A stretch of DNA of 64,000 bases from Latilactobacillus graminis DSM 20719. GTDB taxonomy: Bacteria; Bacillota; Bacilli; Lactobacillales; Lactobacillaceae. Shown in pieces: positions 20,495 to 29,554 of the stretch. Below the pieces are notes generated by a model that saw only the letters and a list, made by a program, of their open reading frames with translations, was not told the origin of the DNA and ran no database searches. Where the stretch lies: NCBI RefSeq assembly GCF_001436415.1, contig NZ_AYZB01000006.1:56735-120734 (forward strand). Direction: 5' to 3'. Position 1 is the first letter of the stretch, and each line of letters starts with the position of its first letter. The position numbers and the translations under genes are program-made.

Positions 20495-21154
20495 CTATGC
20501 CAAAACCGGTTGGGGTATCTCAGCATTACCAGCATGTACTAAGAGCTTACGCACAACTCTAATTACTGGCTTAACTTGTTGCCCACCTGATCTTGACACT
20601 TGGCTGCCGTGCCAATTGGCAGCATTAATGACAACTTTAAGATTTCCAAGATTCACTAATTTAATCATTGTCAAAAATATTGTCCCAACAACCAAGGCTG
20701 CCAAACCCATGAATACAAATTGATTAACGGCTAAGACTGTACTAAATAAAACAAGTGCTATCAGGGCCACCATGAAAGTATTTCTGATTTTAATTTTGGG
20801 CGCTTGCGTTTTGTTTGGAGATGCGTCTAATACAACGCCATGAGTCGCTTCAGTCACCACTTGATTGGCTTCAATTAAATTTACAGCTTTGTCGATCGTT
20901 GCAACTGCTACAGGTGTTACTTCACTCGCCGCTAAGACCAAGATGTCACCGGAAACAATTTGATCAGCCCCAACTATCCGTAAAAAACCGTCTCGCATAA
21001 CGCTGACGTATACCTGTGAATTATCTAATACGGTTAATCTTTTAGCAGCTTCCAATGACGTTAAGCCACTTGGCCGCGTTCCTAGTAAGCGCATTAACAT
21101 CCCACTACTGATAGTCTCGTTGAAATTAATGTCTTTTCTTAATTTTTTTTGCAT
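20495..21154 (-). CDS. Truncated MgtA-like P-type ATPase-derived membrane protein
   Basis: 219 residues from the ATG at 21152-21154. Residues 18-41 (LLGTRPSGLTSLEAAKRL) resemble the cation-ATPase N-terminal domain. Residues 48-110 resemble the actuator domain (VMRDGFLRIVGADQIVSGDI), but TGES is replaced by TEAT and PGD by SGD. The first membrane pair, normally between these parts, is absent. Two membrane segments follow (about 127-145 and 147-166), then a basic tail. There is no DKTGT phosphorylation domain, so it cannot be a working pump. It is transcribed behind an M-box Mg2+ riboswitch and ends at its own terminator. It could be a decayed mgtA or a regulator derived from one. Confidence 0.75.
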   Translation of the reverse strand: MQKKLRKDINFNETISSGMLMRLLGTRPSGLTSLEAAKRLTVLDNSQVYVSVMRDGFLRIVGADQIVSGDILVLAASEVTPVAVATIDKAVNLIEANQVVTEATHGVVLDASPNKTQAPKIKIRNTFMVALIALVLFSTVLAVNQFVFMGLAALVVGTIFLTMIKLVNLGNLKVVINAANWHGSQVSRSGGQQVKPVIRVVRKLLVHAGNAEIPQPVLA

Positions 21155-21335
21155 CGTCTTCGACACTCCTTCCTCTAAAGGAAGTCGTCGTATACCGCTA
21201 GCTAATTGCTGGCAGTAAAATGACAGACCACCTCGAATGATCATCATCGCTACTATTTACAGGTCCTTCAGCTGTGTTTATCATTTTACTCACCAGACTT
21301 TCAATTGTTTAAATTTAGTTTATCGCTTCCACACA

Positions 21336-21365
21336 TAAAAAAAGACGCACAACAATTGAGCGTCA
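21336..21365 (-). terminator. M-box expression-platform terminator
   Basis: Minus strand GACGCTCAATTGTTGTGCGTC followed by seven T, directly downstream of the aptamer and about 180 bases before the coding start. In M-box leaders high Mg2+ favours this terminator. Confidence 0.85.
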
Positions 21366-21371
21366 TCCATT

Positions 21372-21540
21372 CATCATGGCGTTCCCAATCGTTCAGTTTT
21401 AGCACTATATGACGTAGAAAACATGTTCAGCTACGTTAGAAAAAGCCTTCATTGGCAGTTTCAGTTGACTCAATTGGCATCTCTCGATGTTTCTGAGTAG
21501 CAGCGTTTGTTCATATAGGAGCCTCACCTAACGGAAAAGC
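21372..21540 (-). ncRNA. M-box (ykoK) Mg2+ riboswitch
   Basis: On the minus strand the conserved M-box segments appear in order: TAGGTGAGGCTCCTATATG (around 21515-21533), GCTGCTACTC, AGAAACATCGAGAGATGCC, CAACTGAAACTGCC, and the closing GCTAAAACTGAACGAT near 21385-21402. A terminator follows. M-box RNAs sense Mg2+ and shut off Mg2+ transporter genes when it is plentiful. Here the downstream gene is only a fragment of an MgtA-type ATPase. Confidence 0.93.
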
Positions 21541-21557
21541 GATATATCTATAACTCT

Positions 21558-21586
21558 ATAGTACCGGTTTCACAGTAAGAGGTCAA
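21558..21586 (-). promoter_or_regulatory. Promoter of the M-box transcript
   Basis: Minus strand TTGACC (21581-21586), a 17-base spacer and TACTAT (21558-21563), about 15-20 bases before the aptamer. Confidence 0.8.
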
Positions 21587-21594
21587 GCGGTTCA

Positions 21595-21623
21595 TTCCGT
21601 TTTTTTATGATTTGTGCTAGAAT
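21595..21623 (+). promoter_or_regulatory. Putative def promoter
   Basis: Extended -10 TGCTAGAAT (-10 at 21618-21623) with a weak -35 (TTCCGT). It is back to back with the M-box promoter. Confidence 0.45.
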
Positions 21624-21655
21624 AAACTGTGATGAATTAATCGGAGGTCTTAATT

Positions 21656-22207
21656 GTGATATTAATGAAAGATATTATCCGCGAGGGTAACCCAACGCTT
21701 AGAGAAGTTGCTGCACCGCTCACTTTTCCATTATCAGATAAAGAACGTCAATTAGCTGCAGATATGATGGCATTTCTAGAAAATAGCCAAAATCCTGAAC
21801 TTGCTGAAAAATATCATTTACGCGCAGGCGTCGGTTTAGCCGCCCCACAAGTTGATGTTTCTAAACAAATGTCGGCCGTCTTGGTCCCCGGACCTGATGG
21901 GCCCATCTTTAAAGATGTAATTATCAACCCAAAGATTATTAGCCATTCTGTTCAAAATGCCGCGCTTGCTGAAGGCGAAGGCTGCTTATCAGTTGATCGC
22001 GAAGTCCCAGGGTTTGTGCCACGTCCTGATCGTATCACGCTTCGCTATCAAGATTTAGAGGGAACCACCCACAAAATTCGTTTAAAGAACTACCCTGCAA
22101 TCGTATGTCAACACGAAATTGATCATTTAAATGGAATCTTATTTTTTGATCACATTAATAAACAAGACCCATTTGCAGCACCTGATGATCTGTTAATTAT
22201 TGAATAG
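21656..22207 (+). CDS. def: Peptide deformylase
   Basis: Removes the formyl group from the N-terminal Met of nascent proteins. It has 183 residues, typical for type II Gram-positive deformylases. Motifs are [15 protein letters not shown] and QHEIDHLNG, giving the Cys/His/His metal site and the catalytic Glu. The GTG at 21656 is chosen because CGGAGG lies eight bases upstream; an ATG nine bases later is possible. Single gene ending at a terminator shared with the convergent ABC transporter. Confidence 0.96.
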   Translation: MILMKDIIREGNPTLREVAAPLTFPLSDKERQLAADMMAFLENSQNPELAEKYHLRAGVGLAAPQVDVSKQMSAVLVPGPDGPIFKDVIINPKIISHSVQNAALAEGEGCLSVDREVPGFVPRPDRITLRYQDLEGTTHKIRLKNYPAIVCQHEIDHLNGILFFDHINKQDPFAAPDDLLIIE

Positions 22208-22252
22208 TAACGCGCCTTGGGTTTAAATTCGGGTTGCTCCAGCTAAATTCAT

Positions 22253-22292
22253 AAAAAGGTTGCCATCTCATGAAGAGATGGCAACCTTTTTA
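22253..22292. terminator. Bidirectional terminator between def and the ABC exporter
   Basis: AAAAAGGTTGCCATCTC, a short loop, GAGATGGCAACCTTTTT. A long stem with A-run and T-run that can serve both convergent transcripts. Confidence 0.92.
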
Positions 22293-24059
22293 TGTTTGAC
22301 TCGCTGTTTGAGTTACAGCAAATTGACTATTATATAAATTAGCATAGACCCCGCTAGCTGCTAATAGTGAATCGTGCGTGCCTTGTTCTACAATCTGTCC
22401 TTGATCCATCACTAAAATCAAATCCGCATCACGAATCGTTGATAGCCGATGTGCAATCACAAAGCTGGTTCGGCCTTGCATGACTTTTTCCATTGCTTTT
22501 TGCAATAAGCCTTCCAATCGCGTATCAACTGAGCTAGTGGCCTCATCCAGAATCAAAACGTTGGGGTTGGCAATCACCGCCCGGGCAATCGTGAGTAGTT
22601 GCTTTTGCCCAAGCGAAACATTACTTGCCTCTTCATCAATAACCATTTGGTAGCCATTGGGTAAAGTATGAATGAAATGATCAACATTGGCAGTTTTGGC
22701 GGCATCAACCACCTCATATTCCGTCGCATCTAACTTACCGAATCGAATATTATCGGTAATTGAAGCGTGATATAGCCAAGCATCCTGAAGTACCATCCCA
22801 AATTGCCTACGAACTTGTTGCTTACTTAATTGCTTCGTATCAACACCGTCAATACGAATTGTCCCTGAGGTAACATCATAAAAACGCATCAATAAATTAA
22901 TCATAGTAGTCTTCCCTGCACCAGTCGGACCAACAATCGCAATTTTATCACCTGGATTAGCAGTGAAACTTAAATGCCGAATCAGTGGCTTGTCCGGATT
23001 ATAACTAAAACTAACATCATTAAATTCGACTTTTCCTTGGACTTTTTGAGGCAGAACAGCCGTTTCCTGATCAGTAACTTCAACTGGTTCGTCGAGAATT
23101 TCGAAAACTCGGCCAGTTGCAGCAGCGGCGGATTGAATCACTCCAGATAACTGTGTAATTTGTGAAATTGGCTGGTTCACTTGCCAAATATATTGAATAA
23201 AAGCTTGTAAATTACCAACTGAAATTACACCATGTAAAACATAATAACCACCCAACGTCGCCATTGCCGCATAGGTCATATTAGTCGTCAACCCAACTAG
23301 TGGCATCATTAATCCTGAAACAAAAGCGGCCTTAAACCCAAATTCGGTGAGTCGATCAGTAATTTTGGCAAAATCGTCAATCGCCCGTTCTTCTTGCCCG
23401 TAAAGTTTCAAAACACTGAAACCACCATAGTGTTCTTGTACAAACCCGTTCATTTCACCCAATGTGTTTTGTTGACCTCGAAAATACGGCTGCGATTTTT
23501 GAATCACGTGTCTTGAGATTAACAAAGATGTTGGAATCATAATCAGTGATAATAACGCCATCCAAATATTAATAGTCACCATCATAATCACGGCCGTAAT
23601 AATCCCCAAAATGGAGGTAACGACTTGGATTAGGCTCTGCTGCAAAGCATTGGTAATTGCGTCCACATCATTTGTAACACGCGACAAAATATTACCTTGT
23701 TGTTGCGCATCAAAAAAACGGACTGGTAGCGCATTAATTTGCAAATCAATATCCCGCCGTAGATCCCGCATCGCACGCTGAACCGCTCGGGTCATCCAAA
23801 ACGAGCCTAAAAACATGGTTACTTGATAGAGTAATGCAAAACTAAGAATCATCGCAATTACTTTGGTAATGTAACTAAAATTAATGGCAACATGTTGTGC
23901 TAAATTACGACTAATTTCAGTTACAGCAAGCCCCATAATCACTGGCCACAAGGCATTAGCGAGTACTGAAATAACAGTTGCGACAATCGCAAGCCAAAAC
24001 GTCACTTGATATGGCCCAATGTAACGCATTAGACGCTTAAGTTCCCTAATATTTTTCAT
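22290..24059 (-). CDS. ABC exporter half-transporter, subunit 2 (heterodimeric multidrug type)
   Basis: 589 residues: six membrane segments followed by a nucleotide-binding domain. Walker A is VGPTGAGKTT, Walker B is VLILDEATSSVD with the catalytic Glu, and the switch His is in FVIAHRLSTI. Its signature is degenerate (VSLGQKQ instead of LSGGQ). The ATG at 24057-24059 follows AGGAGGAACTCG and overlaps the preceding gene by 14 bases. The pair shows the asymmetry of LmrCD, BmrCD and TM287/288: this subunit gives the consensus Walker B, the partner the consensus signature. Substrate unknown, probably lipophilic drugs or lipids. Confidence 0.92.
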   Translation of the reverse strand: MKNIRELKRLMRYIGPYQVTFWLAIVATVISVLANALWPVIMGLAVTEISRNLAQHVAINFSYITKVIAMILSFALLYQVTMFLGSFWMTRAVQRAMRDLRRDIDLQINALPVRFFDAQQQGNILSRVTNDVDAITNALQQSLIQVVTSILGIITAVIMMVTINIWMALLSLIMIPTSLLISRHVIQKSQPYFRGQQNTLGEMNGFVQEHYGGFSVLKLYGQEERAIDDFAKITDRLTEFGFKAAFVSGLMMPLVGLTTNMTYAAMATLGGYYVLHGVISVGNLQAFIQYIWQVNQPISQITQLSGVIQSAAAATGRVFEILDEPVEVTDQETAVLPQKVQGKVEFNDVSFSYNPDKPLIRHLSFTANPGDKIAIVGPTGAGKTTMINLLMRFYDVTSGTIRIDGVDTKQLSKQQVRRQFGMVLQDAWLYHASITDNIRFGKLDATEYEVVDAAKTANVDHFIHTLPNGYQMVIDEEASNVSLGQKQLLTIARAVIANPNVLILDEATSSVDTRLEGLLQKAMEKVMQGRTSFVIAHRLSTIRDADLILVMDQGQIVEQGTHDSLLAASGVYANLYNSQFAVTQTASQT

Positions 24060-25785
24060 CGAGTTCCTCCTGTGATAACTGTGATGCCGCAATCGCCCGA
24101 TAAATCTCGTTATCTTTTAATAATGTCTGGTGCGTGCCAATTCCGACAACTTGTCCTTCATTCAAGACCACTATTCGATCAGCACTCCGAATCGTCCCTA
24201 CGCGCTGAGCTACAATTAAGACGGTTACCGCTTTGGTAATTGGTTTTAACGCACTTCGCAAGGTAGCATCCGTTTTATAATCCAATGCCGAAAAACTATC
24301 ATCAAAGATGTAAAGTGCAGGACGCCGTACAATCGCTCTGGCAATCGCTAACCGTTGTTTTTGTCCCCCAGATAAATTACTCCCGCCTTCCGCTAAATAA
24401 GTTTGTAGGCCATCTGGTTTTTCAGCCACGAAAGTGTCTGCCTGGGCAATCTTTAAAGCTGCCCATAATTCTGCATCGGTCGCATTGGGATTACCATATC
24501 GCAAATTTTCGGCAATTGTGCCCGTAAACAAGACTGCTTTTTGTGGAATAAAACCGATTTTTTGTCGCAATGCTTTGAGCTGGTAGTCGCGGACATCATA
24601 TCCATCAAGCTTAATCGCACCACGCGTTACATCAAAAAAGCGTGGAATTAATTGAATTAAAGTCGATTTGCCACTCCCGGTACTGCCAATGAAGGCCACG
24701 GTTTCACCAGGATGAGCCTGAAAGGAGACATCCCGAATTACCGGACTTTCAGTCGGCCCAGGATAGGCAAATGAAACGTTATCAAACACTAATTCCCCTT
24801 GGGTTTCAGTGATCGTCACGCTATCTTCTTTTTCTGAAATATTAATTGGTGCATTTAGAATTTTTTCAATTCGATTAGCCGAAACGGCAGCCCGTGGGTA
24901 CATCATAAAAACACTAGCAAATAGCATGAATGAAAATAGTACATGAAATATATATTCAATAAAAGCAATTAACGTCCCGACAGCTAAATTACCAGTATCA
25001 ATCTGAACGGCCCCTTGCCAAATGATTAAAACAAACACAATGTTAAAAATAAATGAAAAACCAGGTTGGGCTAAAGCAACCAGTGTAAACAGCCGTACTG
25101 AGCTTTGACTATAATCATCATTAACTTTTCTAAAACGTAATTTTTGAAATTGTTCACGGACAAACGCTCGAATCACACGAATCCCGGTTAAATTCTCACG
25201 AAGATTTAAGTTAATCGCATCTAAATTACGTTGTTGCTCTGCTGACATGGGTTCTGAAATGCGCCCAATTAGCACTACTCCGGCTAGTAAAATTGGAATC
25301 GCTGCAAAGACAATCCATGATAATGATTGACTGGTACGTACGATCATAAACGCACTTGCCACAATCATCATCGGCGTCATAAAGCCAGTCCGCAAAACTT
25401 GTGTCATAAATTGCATCACTTGAAACGCATCATTGGTGGTCCGCGTAATTAACGAAGACACACCAAACTCGCCATATTCACTATGTGAAAATTGCATGAT
25501 TTGTTTAAAGATATCATTGCGCATATCTCGCACAATATTGGTCGTTAATCGGCTCCCAGTGTATGCTAAACCAATCAATCCAATGAGCCCAATTAAACAA
25601 ATTCCGACCATTAACAGACCAAATTGCCACACTGGTCCAAAGATATGTTGATTGATTCCCTTGTCAATAATTTGACCCAGTAAAGTTGGTAAGCCTAATT
25701 CGATTAAAATAAAACCAAATACACAGATAAAGTTCCAAAATAATAATTTCTTATAGCGGATCGTATAGCGCCACATTAGTTTCAT
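24046..25785 (-). CDS. ABC exporter half-transporter, subunit 1 (heterodimeric multidrug type)
   Basis: 579 residues with an N-terminal six-helix membrane domain and a C-terminal ATPase. Walker A is IGSTGSGKST and the signature is intact (LSGGQKQRLAIARA). Walker B ends YIFDDSFSALD, with Asp replacing the catalytic Glu. The switch residue is Gln (LIVAQRVGTI) instead of His. This subunit therefore carries the degenerate ATP site of the heterodimer. It is translationally linked to the downstream subunit through the overlapping ends. Confidence 0.92.
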   Translation of the reverse strand: MKLMWRYTIRYKKLLFWNFICVFGFILIELGLPTLLGQIIDKGINQHIFGPVWQFGLLMVGICLIGLIGLIGLAYTGSRLTTNIVRDMRNDIFKQIMQFSHSEYGEFGVSSLITRTTNDAFQVMQFMTQVLRTGFMTPMMIVASAFMIVRTSQSLSWIVFAAIPILLAGVVLIGRISEPMSAEQQRNLDAINLNLRENLTGIRVIRAFVREQFQKLRFRKVNDDYSQSSVRLFTLVALAQPGFSFIFNIVFVLIIWQGAVQIDTGNLAVGTLIAFIEYIFHVLFSFMLFASVFMMYPRAAVSANRIEKILNAPINISEKEDSVTITETQGELVFDNVSFAYPGPTESPVIRDVSFQAHPGETVAFIGSTGSGKSTLIQLIPRFFDVTRGAIKLDGYDVRDYQLKALRQKIGFIPQKAVLFTGTIAENLRYGNPNATDAELWAALKIAQADTFVAEKPDGLQTYLAEGGSNLSGGQKQRLAIARAIVRRPALYIFDDSFSALDYKTDATLRSALKPITKAVTVLIVAQRVGTIRSADRIVVLNEGQVVGIGTHQTLLKDNEIYRAIAASQLSQEELDEKY

Positions 25786-25812
25786 AGGTGCAAACTCCTT
25801 ATAACTTCAAAT

Positions 25813-26298
25813 TTAAATTTCGACTTGTGCCATATCTTTAACATACTCGATTGTTTCGCGATTAACAATAAAAGCAACATCAAAATGTAATCGTTCCTCC
25901 AAAAACCACACATCCGTTACCAATAAAGCCGGATAGCGGGGACTAACAGAAGCAATCCTTCGCTCATATGCCACCGCATTAAGTTGCTTTTCAATAGCAG
26001 CTGCGACAGTCTTCAAGGCTTCAGACGTTTGGCGGATCGGAACTTGATATTCAAAGACCATCACGTTGTTGCCCCAAACTTCAGTTGGTAAGTTTGAAAT
26101 CAGTTTGGCTTGCGGTGCATAAAAATCCGGCTGGTTCACTTGCAATTTTTGATAAGCGACAGTTACGATTTCATCCGCAATTGCTTGGCTACTGTGCTGT
26201 AAAATACGCATCGCTTTTTGACGCCGTAATCGACTAATCATCCAAATTAAAAAAAACGCTAACGCAATCCCAGTAACAGCCGATAACCAAATAATCAT
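25813..26298 (-). CDS. Hypothetical membrane-anchored protein
   Basis: 161 residues that I do not recognise. One N-terminal membrane anchor (about 2-22, WLSAVTGIALAFFLIWMI) is followed by a basic stop and a soluble, mixed alpha/beta part with no Cys and no obvious catalytic motif. GGAGG precedes the ATG. It lies 27 bases upstream of the ABC exporter pair and may share its transcript, divergent from rpoY-rnjA. Confidence 0.7.
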   Translation of the reverse strand: MIIWLSAVTGIALAFFLIWMISRLRRQKAMRILQHSSQAIADEIVTVAYQKLQVNQPDFYAPQAKLISNLPTEVWGNNVMVFEYQVPIRQTSEALKTVAAAIEKQLNAVAYERRIASVSPRYPALLVTDVWFLEERLHFDVAFIVNRETIEYVKDMAQVEI

Positions 26299-26334
26299 AG
26301 CAATCCTCCTCTTTGTTGATGTCTGATTAAGATA

Positions 26335-26363
26335 ATTATAACCGAATCAGAGCAATCACGCTA
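26335..26363 (-). promoter_or_regulatory. Putative promoter of the hypothetical/ABC exporter operon
   Basis: Minus strand TATAAT at 26335-26340, about 35 bases before the start codon at 26298. The -35 is poor. Confidence 0.4.
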
Positions 26364-26404
26364 TTTAGAGCACGTTGCTCAATGTATACTTTAATGAAAA
26401 GTTA

Positions 26405-26413
26405 TGCTAAAAT
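26405..26413 (+). promoter_or_regulatory. Putative rpoY-rnjA promoter
   Basis: Extended -10 TGCTAAAAT (-10 at 26408-26413), about 80 bases before rpoY. The -35 is not convincing. Confidence 0.4.
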
Positions 26414-26494
26414 ATTCTTAAATGTTGAGTAATCAACCCCTGGACGGTTAATCTTGCGTTTAAAATTACGCTGAATAATAAAGGAGTTTTACAA

Positions 26495-26707
26495 TTGATT
26501 TATAAAGTACTTTTCCAAGCAGACAAAAACCAAAGTCCTCGTCGCGAGGCAACCAAATCAATCTATTTAGAAGCAGACAGCGCTGTTGCAGCGCGCCAAC
26601 TTGTTGAAGACAATACTCCCTACAATATTGAATTTGTACAAGAATTATCTGGTAAGCATCTCGCTTTTGAAGAAGAATCAGAAGATTTTAAGTTAACGGA
26701 GTTTTAA
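26495..26707 (+). CDS. rpoY: RNA polymerase epsilon subunit (DUF1447)
   Basis: Small accessory subunit of Firmicutes RNA polymerase, 70 residues, with the family start [20 protein letters not shown] and acidic C-terminus. The start is TTG at 26495 with AAGGAG eight bases upstream. It lies four bases before rnjA, the usual arrangement in bacilli and lactobacilli. Confidence 0.95.
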   Translation: MIYKVLFQADKNQSPRREATKSIYLEADSAVAARQLVEDNTPYNIEFVQELSGKHLAFEEESEDFKLTEF

Positions 26708-26711
26708 TTAA

Positions 26712-28400
26712 ATGAAACTCGATATTAAAAATAATGAAACCGCCGTTTTCGCTGTAGGGGGACTTGGTGAAATCGGTAAAAATATGTATGGTGTTCAATT
26801 TCAAGATGAAATTATTGTCATTGATGCTGGGATTAAATTCCCAGAAGATGAACTTTTAGGGATCGATTATGTTATTTCAGACTACCAATATCTTCAGAAG
26901 AACCAACAAAAGATTAAAGCCCTTGTCATTACTCATGGGCATGAAGACCATATTGGTGGCCTACCTTACTTCTTACAGCAAGTACCGAATGTACCCGTTT
27001 ATGCTGGTCCACTAGCACTAGCCCTTATTCGCGGTAAATTAGAAGAACACGGCCTTTTGCGGTCAACTGAACTACATGAATTAAACGAAGATACCGTCCT
27101 TAAATTCCGCAAAACAAGTGTTGATTTCTTTCGTACCACGCACTCAATTCCTGACACCTTAGGCGTGGCAGTGCATACTCCACAAGGTGTCATCGTCGAA
27201 ACTGGTGATTTTAAATTTGATTTGACCCCGGTTGGCAATCAACCTTCACCTAATCTTCAAAGAATGGCGCGCTTAGGTGAGGAAGGCGTCTTGTGTTTGA
27301 TGTCTGATAGTACTAACGCAGAAGTTCCTAACTTTACTAAGTCGGAACGATTTGTTGGTACGTCAATTCGTCATATCATGGAACGGATTGAAGGACGGAT
27401 CATCTTTGCAACATTTGCTTCAAATATTTCACGGGTCTCACAGGCTGCGGATGCTGCGATTGCTAATGGCCGCAAAATTGCTGTCTTTGGCCGAAGTATG
27501 GAAGCTGCCGTGGTTAATGGTCGAGAGCTTGGTTATTTAAACATTCCTGATGAAGCCTTAGTCGATGCGAATGAGTTAAATTCGTTACCAGCTGATAAAG
27601 TGATGATTCTCTGTACCGGTTCCCAAGGCGAACCTATGGCAGCTTTAAGTCGCATTGCAAATGGAACTCATCGCCAGATTTCTATTCAACCTGGTGACAC
27701 TGTGGTCTTCTCAAGCAACCCGATTCCTGGGAACACAATGAGTGTCAATCACGTGATTAATAAGCTTTCAGAAGCTGGTGCTGAAGTGATTCATGGTAAA
27801 GTGAATAACATTCACACTTCTGGTCACGGTGGTCAAGAAGAACAAAAATTAATGCTCCGCTTAATGAAGCCAAAATATTTTATGCCTTGTCATGGTGAAT
27901 ACCGGATGCAAAAAATTCATACCGAATTGGCTCAACAATGTGGTGTCGAACCAGATAATTGTTTCATTCTCGAAAACGGTGATGTCTTAGCATTAACTTC
28001 GGATTCAGCACGCGTTGCAGGTCATTTTAGTGCCGAAGATGTTTACGTTGATGGCAACGGGATTGGCGATATCGGAAATGTCGTTTTACGTGATCGGAAA
28101 ATGCTCTCCGAAGAAGGCTTAGTCGTTGTGGTTGCAACCATTAACCTTGGTGAGAAAAATATTCTTGCTGGACCCGATATTCTTTCACGTGGCTTTGTTT
28201 ATATGCGTGAATCTGGTGAACTGATTAGCGAAGCCCAGCGCCGCGTTTTTCGAATGATTGTGAATACGTTTAATGCAAATGCTAAAGTTACAGAAAACCA
28301 AATTCGTGAAGTCATTATCGACGGTTTACAAGACTTCTTGTTTGAAAAAACAGAACGCCGTCCAGTAATTCTTCCCATGATTATTCAAAGTACGGAATAA
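26712..28400 (+). CDS. rnjA: Ribonuclease J1
   Basis: Endonuclease and 5'-3' exonuclease for mRNA decay and 16S maturation, 562 residues. Metallo-beta-lactamase motif [15 protein letters not shown] is complete, followed by beta-CASP motifs ([25 protein letters not shown]) and the C-terminal domain. This is the catalytically intact partner of the RNase J2-type gene at the left edge. Confidence 0.96.
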   Translation: MKLDIKNNETAVFAVGGLGEIGKNMYGVQFQDEIIVIDAGIKFPEDELLGIDYVISDYQYLQKNQQKIKALVITHGHEDHIGGLPYFLQQVPNVPVYAGPLALALIRGKLEEHGLLRSTELHELNEDTVLKFRKTSVDFFRTTHSIPDTLGVAVHTPQGVIVETGDFKFDLTPVGNQPSPNLQRMARLGEEGVLCLMSDSTNAEVPNFTKSERFVGTSIRHIMERIEGRIIFATFASNISRVSQAADAAIANGRKIAVFGRSMEAAVVNGRELGYLNIPDEALVDANELNSLPADKVMILCTGSQGEPMAALSRIANGTHRQISIQPGDTVVFSSNPIPGNTMSVNHVINKLSEAGAEVIHGKVNNIHTSGHGGQEEQKLMLRLMKPKYFMPCHGEYRMQKIHTELAQQCGVEPDNCFILENGDVLALTSDSARVAGHFSAEDVYVDGNGIGDIGNVVLRDRKMLSEEGLVVVVATINLGEKNILAGPDILSRGFVYMRESGELISEAQRRVFRMIVNTFNANAKVTENQIREVIIDGLQDFLFEKTERRPVILPMIIQSTE

Positions 28401-28406
28401 TTATTT

Positions 28407-28439
28407 TGCACCAAGTCAATCGCGACTTGGCGCTTTTTT
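28407..28439 (+). terminator. rnjA terminator
   Basis: GCACCAAGTC, a short loop, GACTTGGCGC and TTTTTTA, eight bases after the rnjA stop codon. Confidence 0.85.
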
Positions 28440-28460
28440 ATTGTTAAATACAAGTTTTTA

Positions 28461-28490
28461 TTGTCAAGCTATGTTAAAACCCGCTATAAT
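28461..28490 (+). promoter_or_regulatory. Lipid kinase promoter
   Basis: TTGTCA (28461-28466), an 18-base spacer and TATAAT (28485-28490), 38 bases before the start codon. Confidence 0.78.
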
Positions 28491-28528
28491 GTACAATAGA
28501 TTACTTTTTTCGGAAAGGCGGCTTGTTC

Positions 28529-29476
28529 ATGCCCTCTAATCCCCACTTTTATATCATCTTAAATCAAGTTGCCGGTACCGGCCAAGGAGCACATGTTTGG
28601 CCTAAAATCAAAGCTCAATTAAACCAAAAAAAAATCCAATATGATCTCCAACTCTCTCGCTATGCAGGTCACACCTATCAACTCGCCTATCAATTTGCAA
28701 AATTCAAATATCATGATCAACTATTGCTCATTATTGGCGGAGATGGTACCCTAAATCAAGCGCTTAATGGTCTTTATAATGCTCATCGTGGGGATATTCC
28801 CATCGCTTACATTCCATGTGGTTCTGGTAATGATTTTGCGCGCGGAGTCGGTATCAGTCATGATCCTATAAAAGCACTTGAGCAAATTCTGGCAGCAAGC
28901 ACACCAACTGAAATTGATCTCGGTTACTACTATGACGCCATCAAACATGATCATGGTTACTTTGTCAATAACGTCGGAATTGGTTTTGATGCGAATGTCG
29001 TTAGCACGACCAATCATTCACGCAATAAGTACCTTTTAAATCGCTTGCACTTAGGAAAATTGGCCTATGTCAGCTCGTTAATTAAGGTCTTCATGCATCA
29101 GGATGCCTTTGATGTCCTTGTGCACGCCGGGCCCAACTACCACCATTTTAAGCATGGATTCTTGGTAACAACTACCAATCATCCCTATTTTGGTGGCGGA
29201 GTCCCAATCATGCCAAGTGCAACAGTAAATAATCATCAACTTGATTTAATTGTAATTGAAAAGCTAAACCCTTTTTTCTTCTGTTATCTTTTTATCATGA
29301 TGCTTTGCGGTCGTCATACTCGTTATCGGGCGGTCCATCACTTTGAAGGTCCCGAGTTAACCGTTCAAACAAGAACATTGGAATTTGGTCAAATGGACGG
29401 CGAAGAACTCGGTAGTCGAACCTTTGATGTACATTTCAGCGTCCAATCCCAAGCATTTTGGCTTAACCGTGAATAG
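28529..29476 (+). CDS. Diacylglycerol kinase family lipid kinase
   Basis: DagK/YegS/BmrU family enzyme that phosphorylates a lipid such as diacylglycerol. It has 315 residues with the nucleotide motif IIGGDGTLNQALNGL and PCGSGNDFARG. The ATG at 28529 has GGAAAGGCGG seven bases upstream; an in-frame TTG two codons earlier is disfavoured. Single gene with its own promoter and terminator. Whether it is the true DagB that recycles lipoteichoic-acid diacylglycerol cannot be decided from this window. Confidence 0.9.
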   Translation: MPSNPHFYIILNQVAGTGQGAHVWPKIKAQLNQKKIQYDLQLSRYAGHTYQLAYQFAKFKYHDQLLLIIGGDGTLNQALNGLYNAHRGDIPIAYIPCGSGNDFARGVGISHDPIKALEQILAASTPTEIDLGYYYDAIKHDHGYFVNNVGIGFDANVVSTTNHSRNKYLLNRLHLGKLAYVSSLIKVFMHQDAFDVLVHAGPNYHHFKHGFLVTTTNHPYFGGGVPIMPSATVNNHQLDLIVIEKLNPFFFCYLFIMMLCGRHTRYRAVHHFEGPELTVQTRTLEFGQMDGEELGSRTFDVHFSVQSQAFWLNRE

Positions 29477-29489
29477 CACATTAGATAAA

Positions 29490-29531
29490 CAAAAGCGTTG
29501 CCGCTTAAATATAAGCGGCAACGCTTTTTTA
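29490..29531. terminator. Terminator between lipid kinase and Eis-like gene
   Basis: AAAAGCGTTGCCGCTTA, a short loop, TAAGCGGCAACGCTTTTTT. The stem is strong and it separates two convergent genes. Confidence 0.9.
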
Positions 29532-29554
29532 CAGTCATTATAAACCAGAAACTA

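Noticed and set aside
26368..26380. GAGCA-CGT-TGCTC palindrome in the rpoY upstream region as an operator
   Set aside because: Arms are only five bases and it is not well placed against a convincing promoter.
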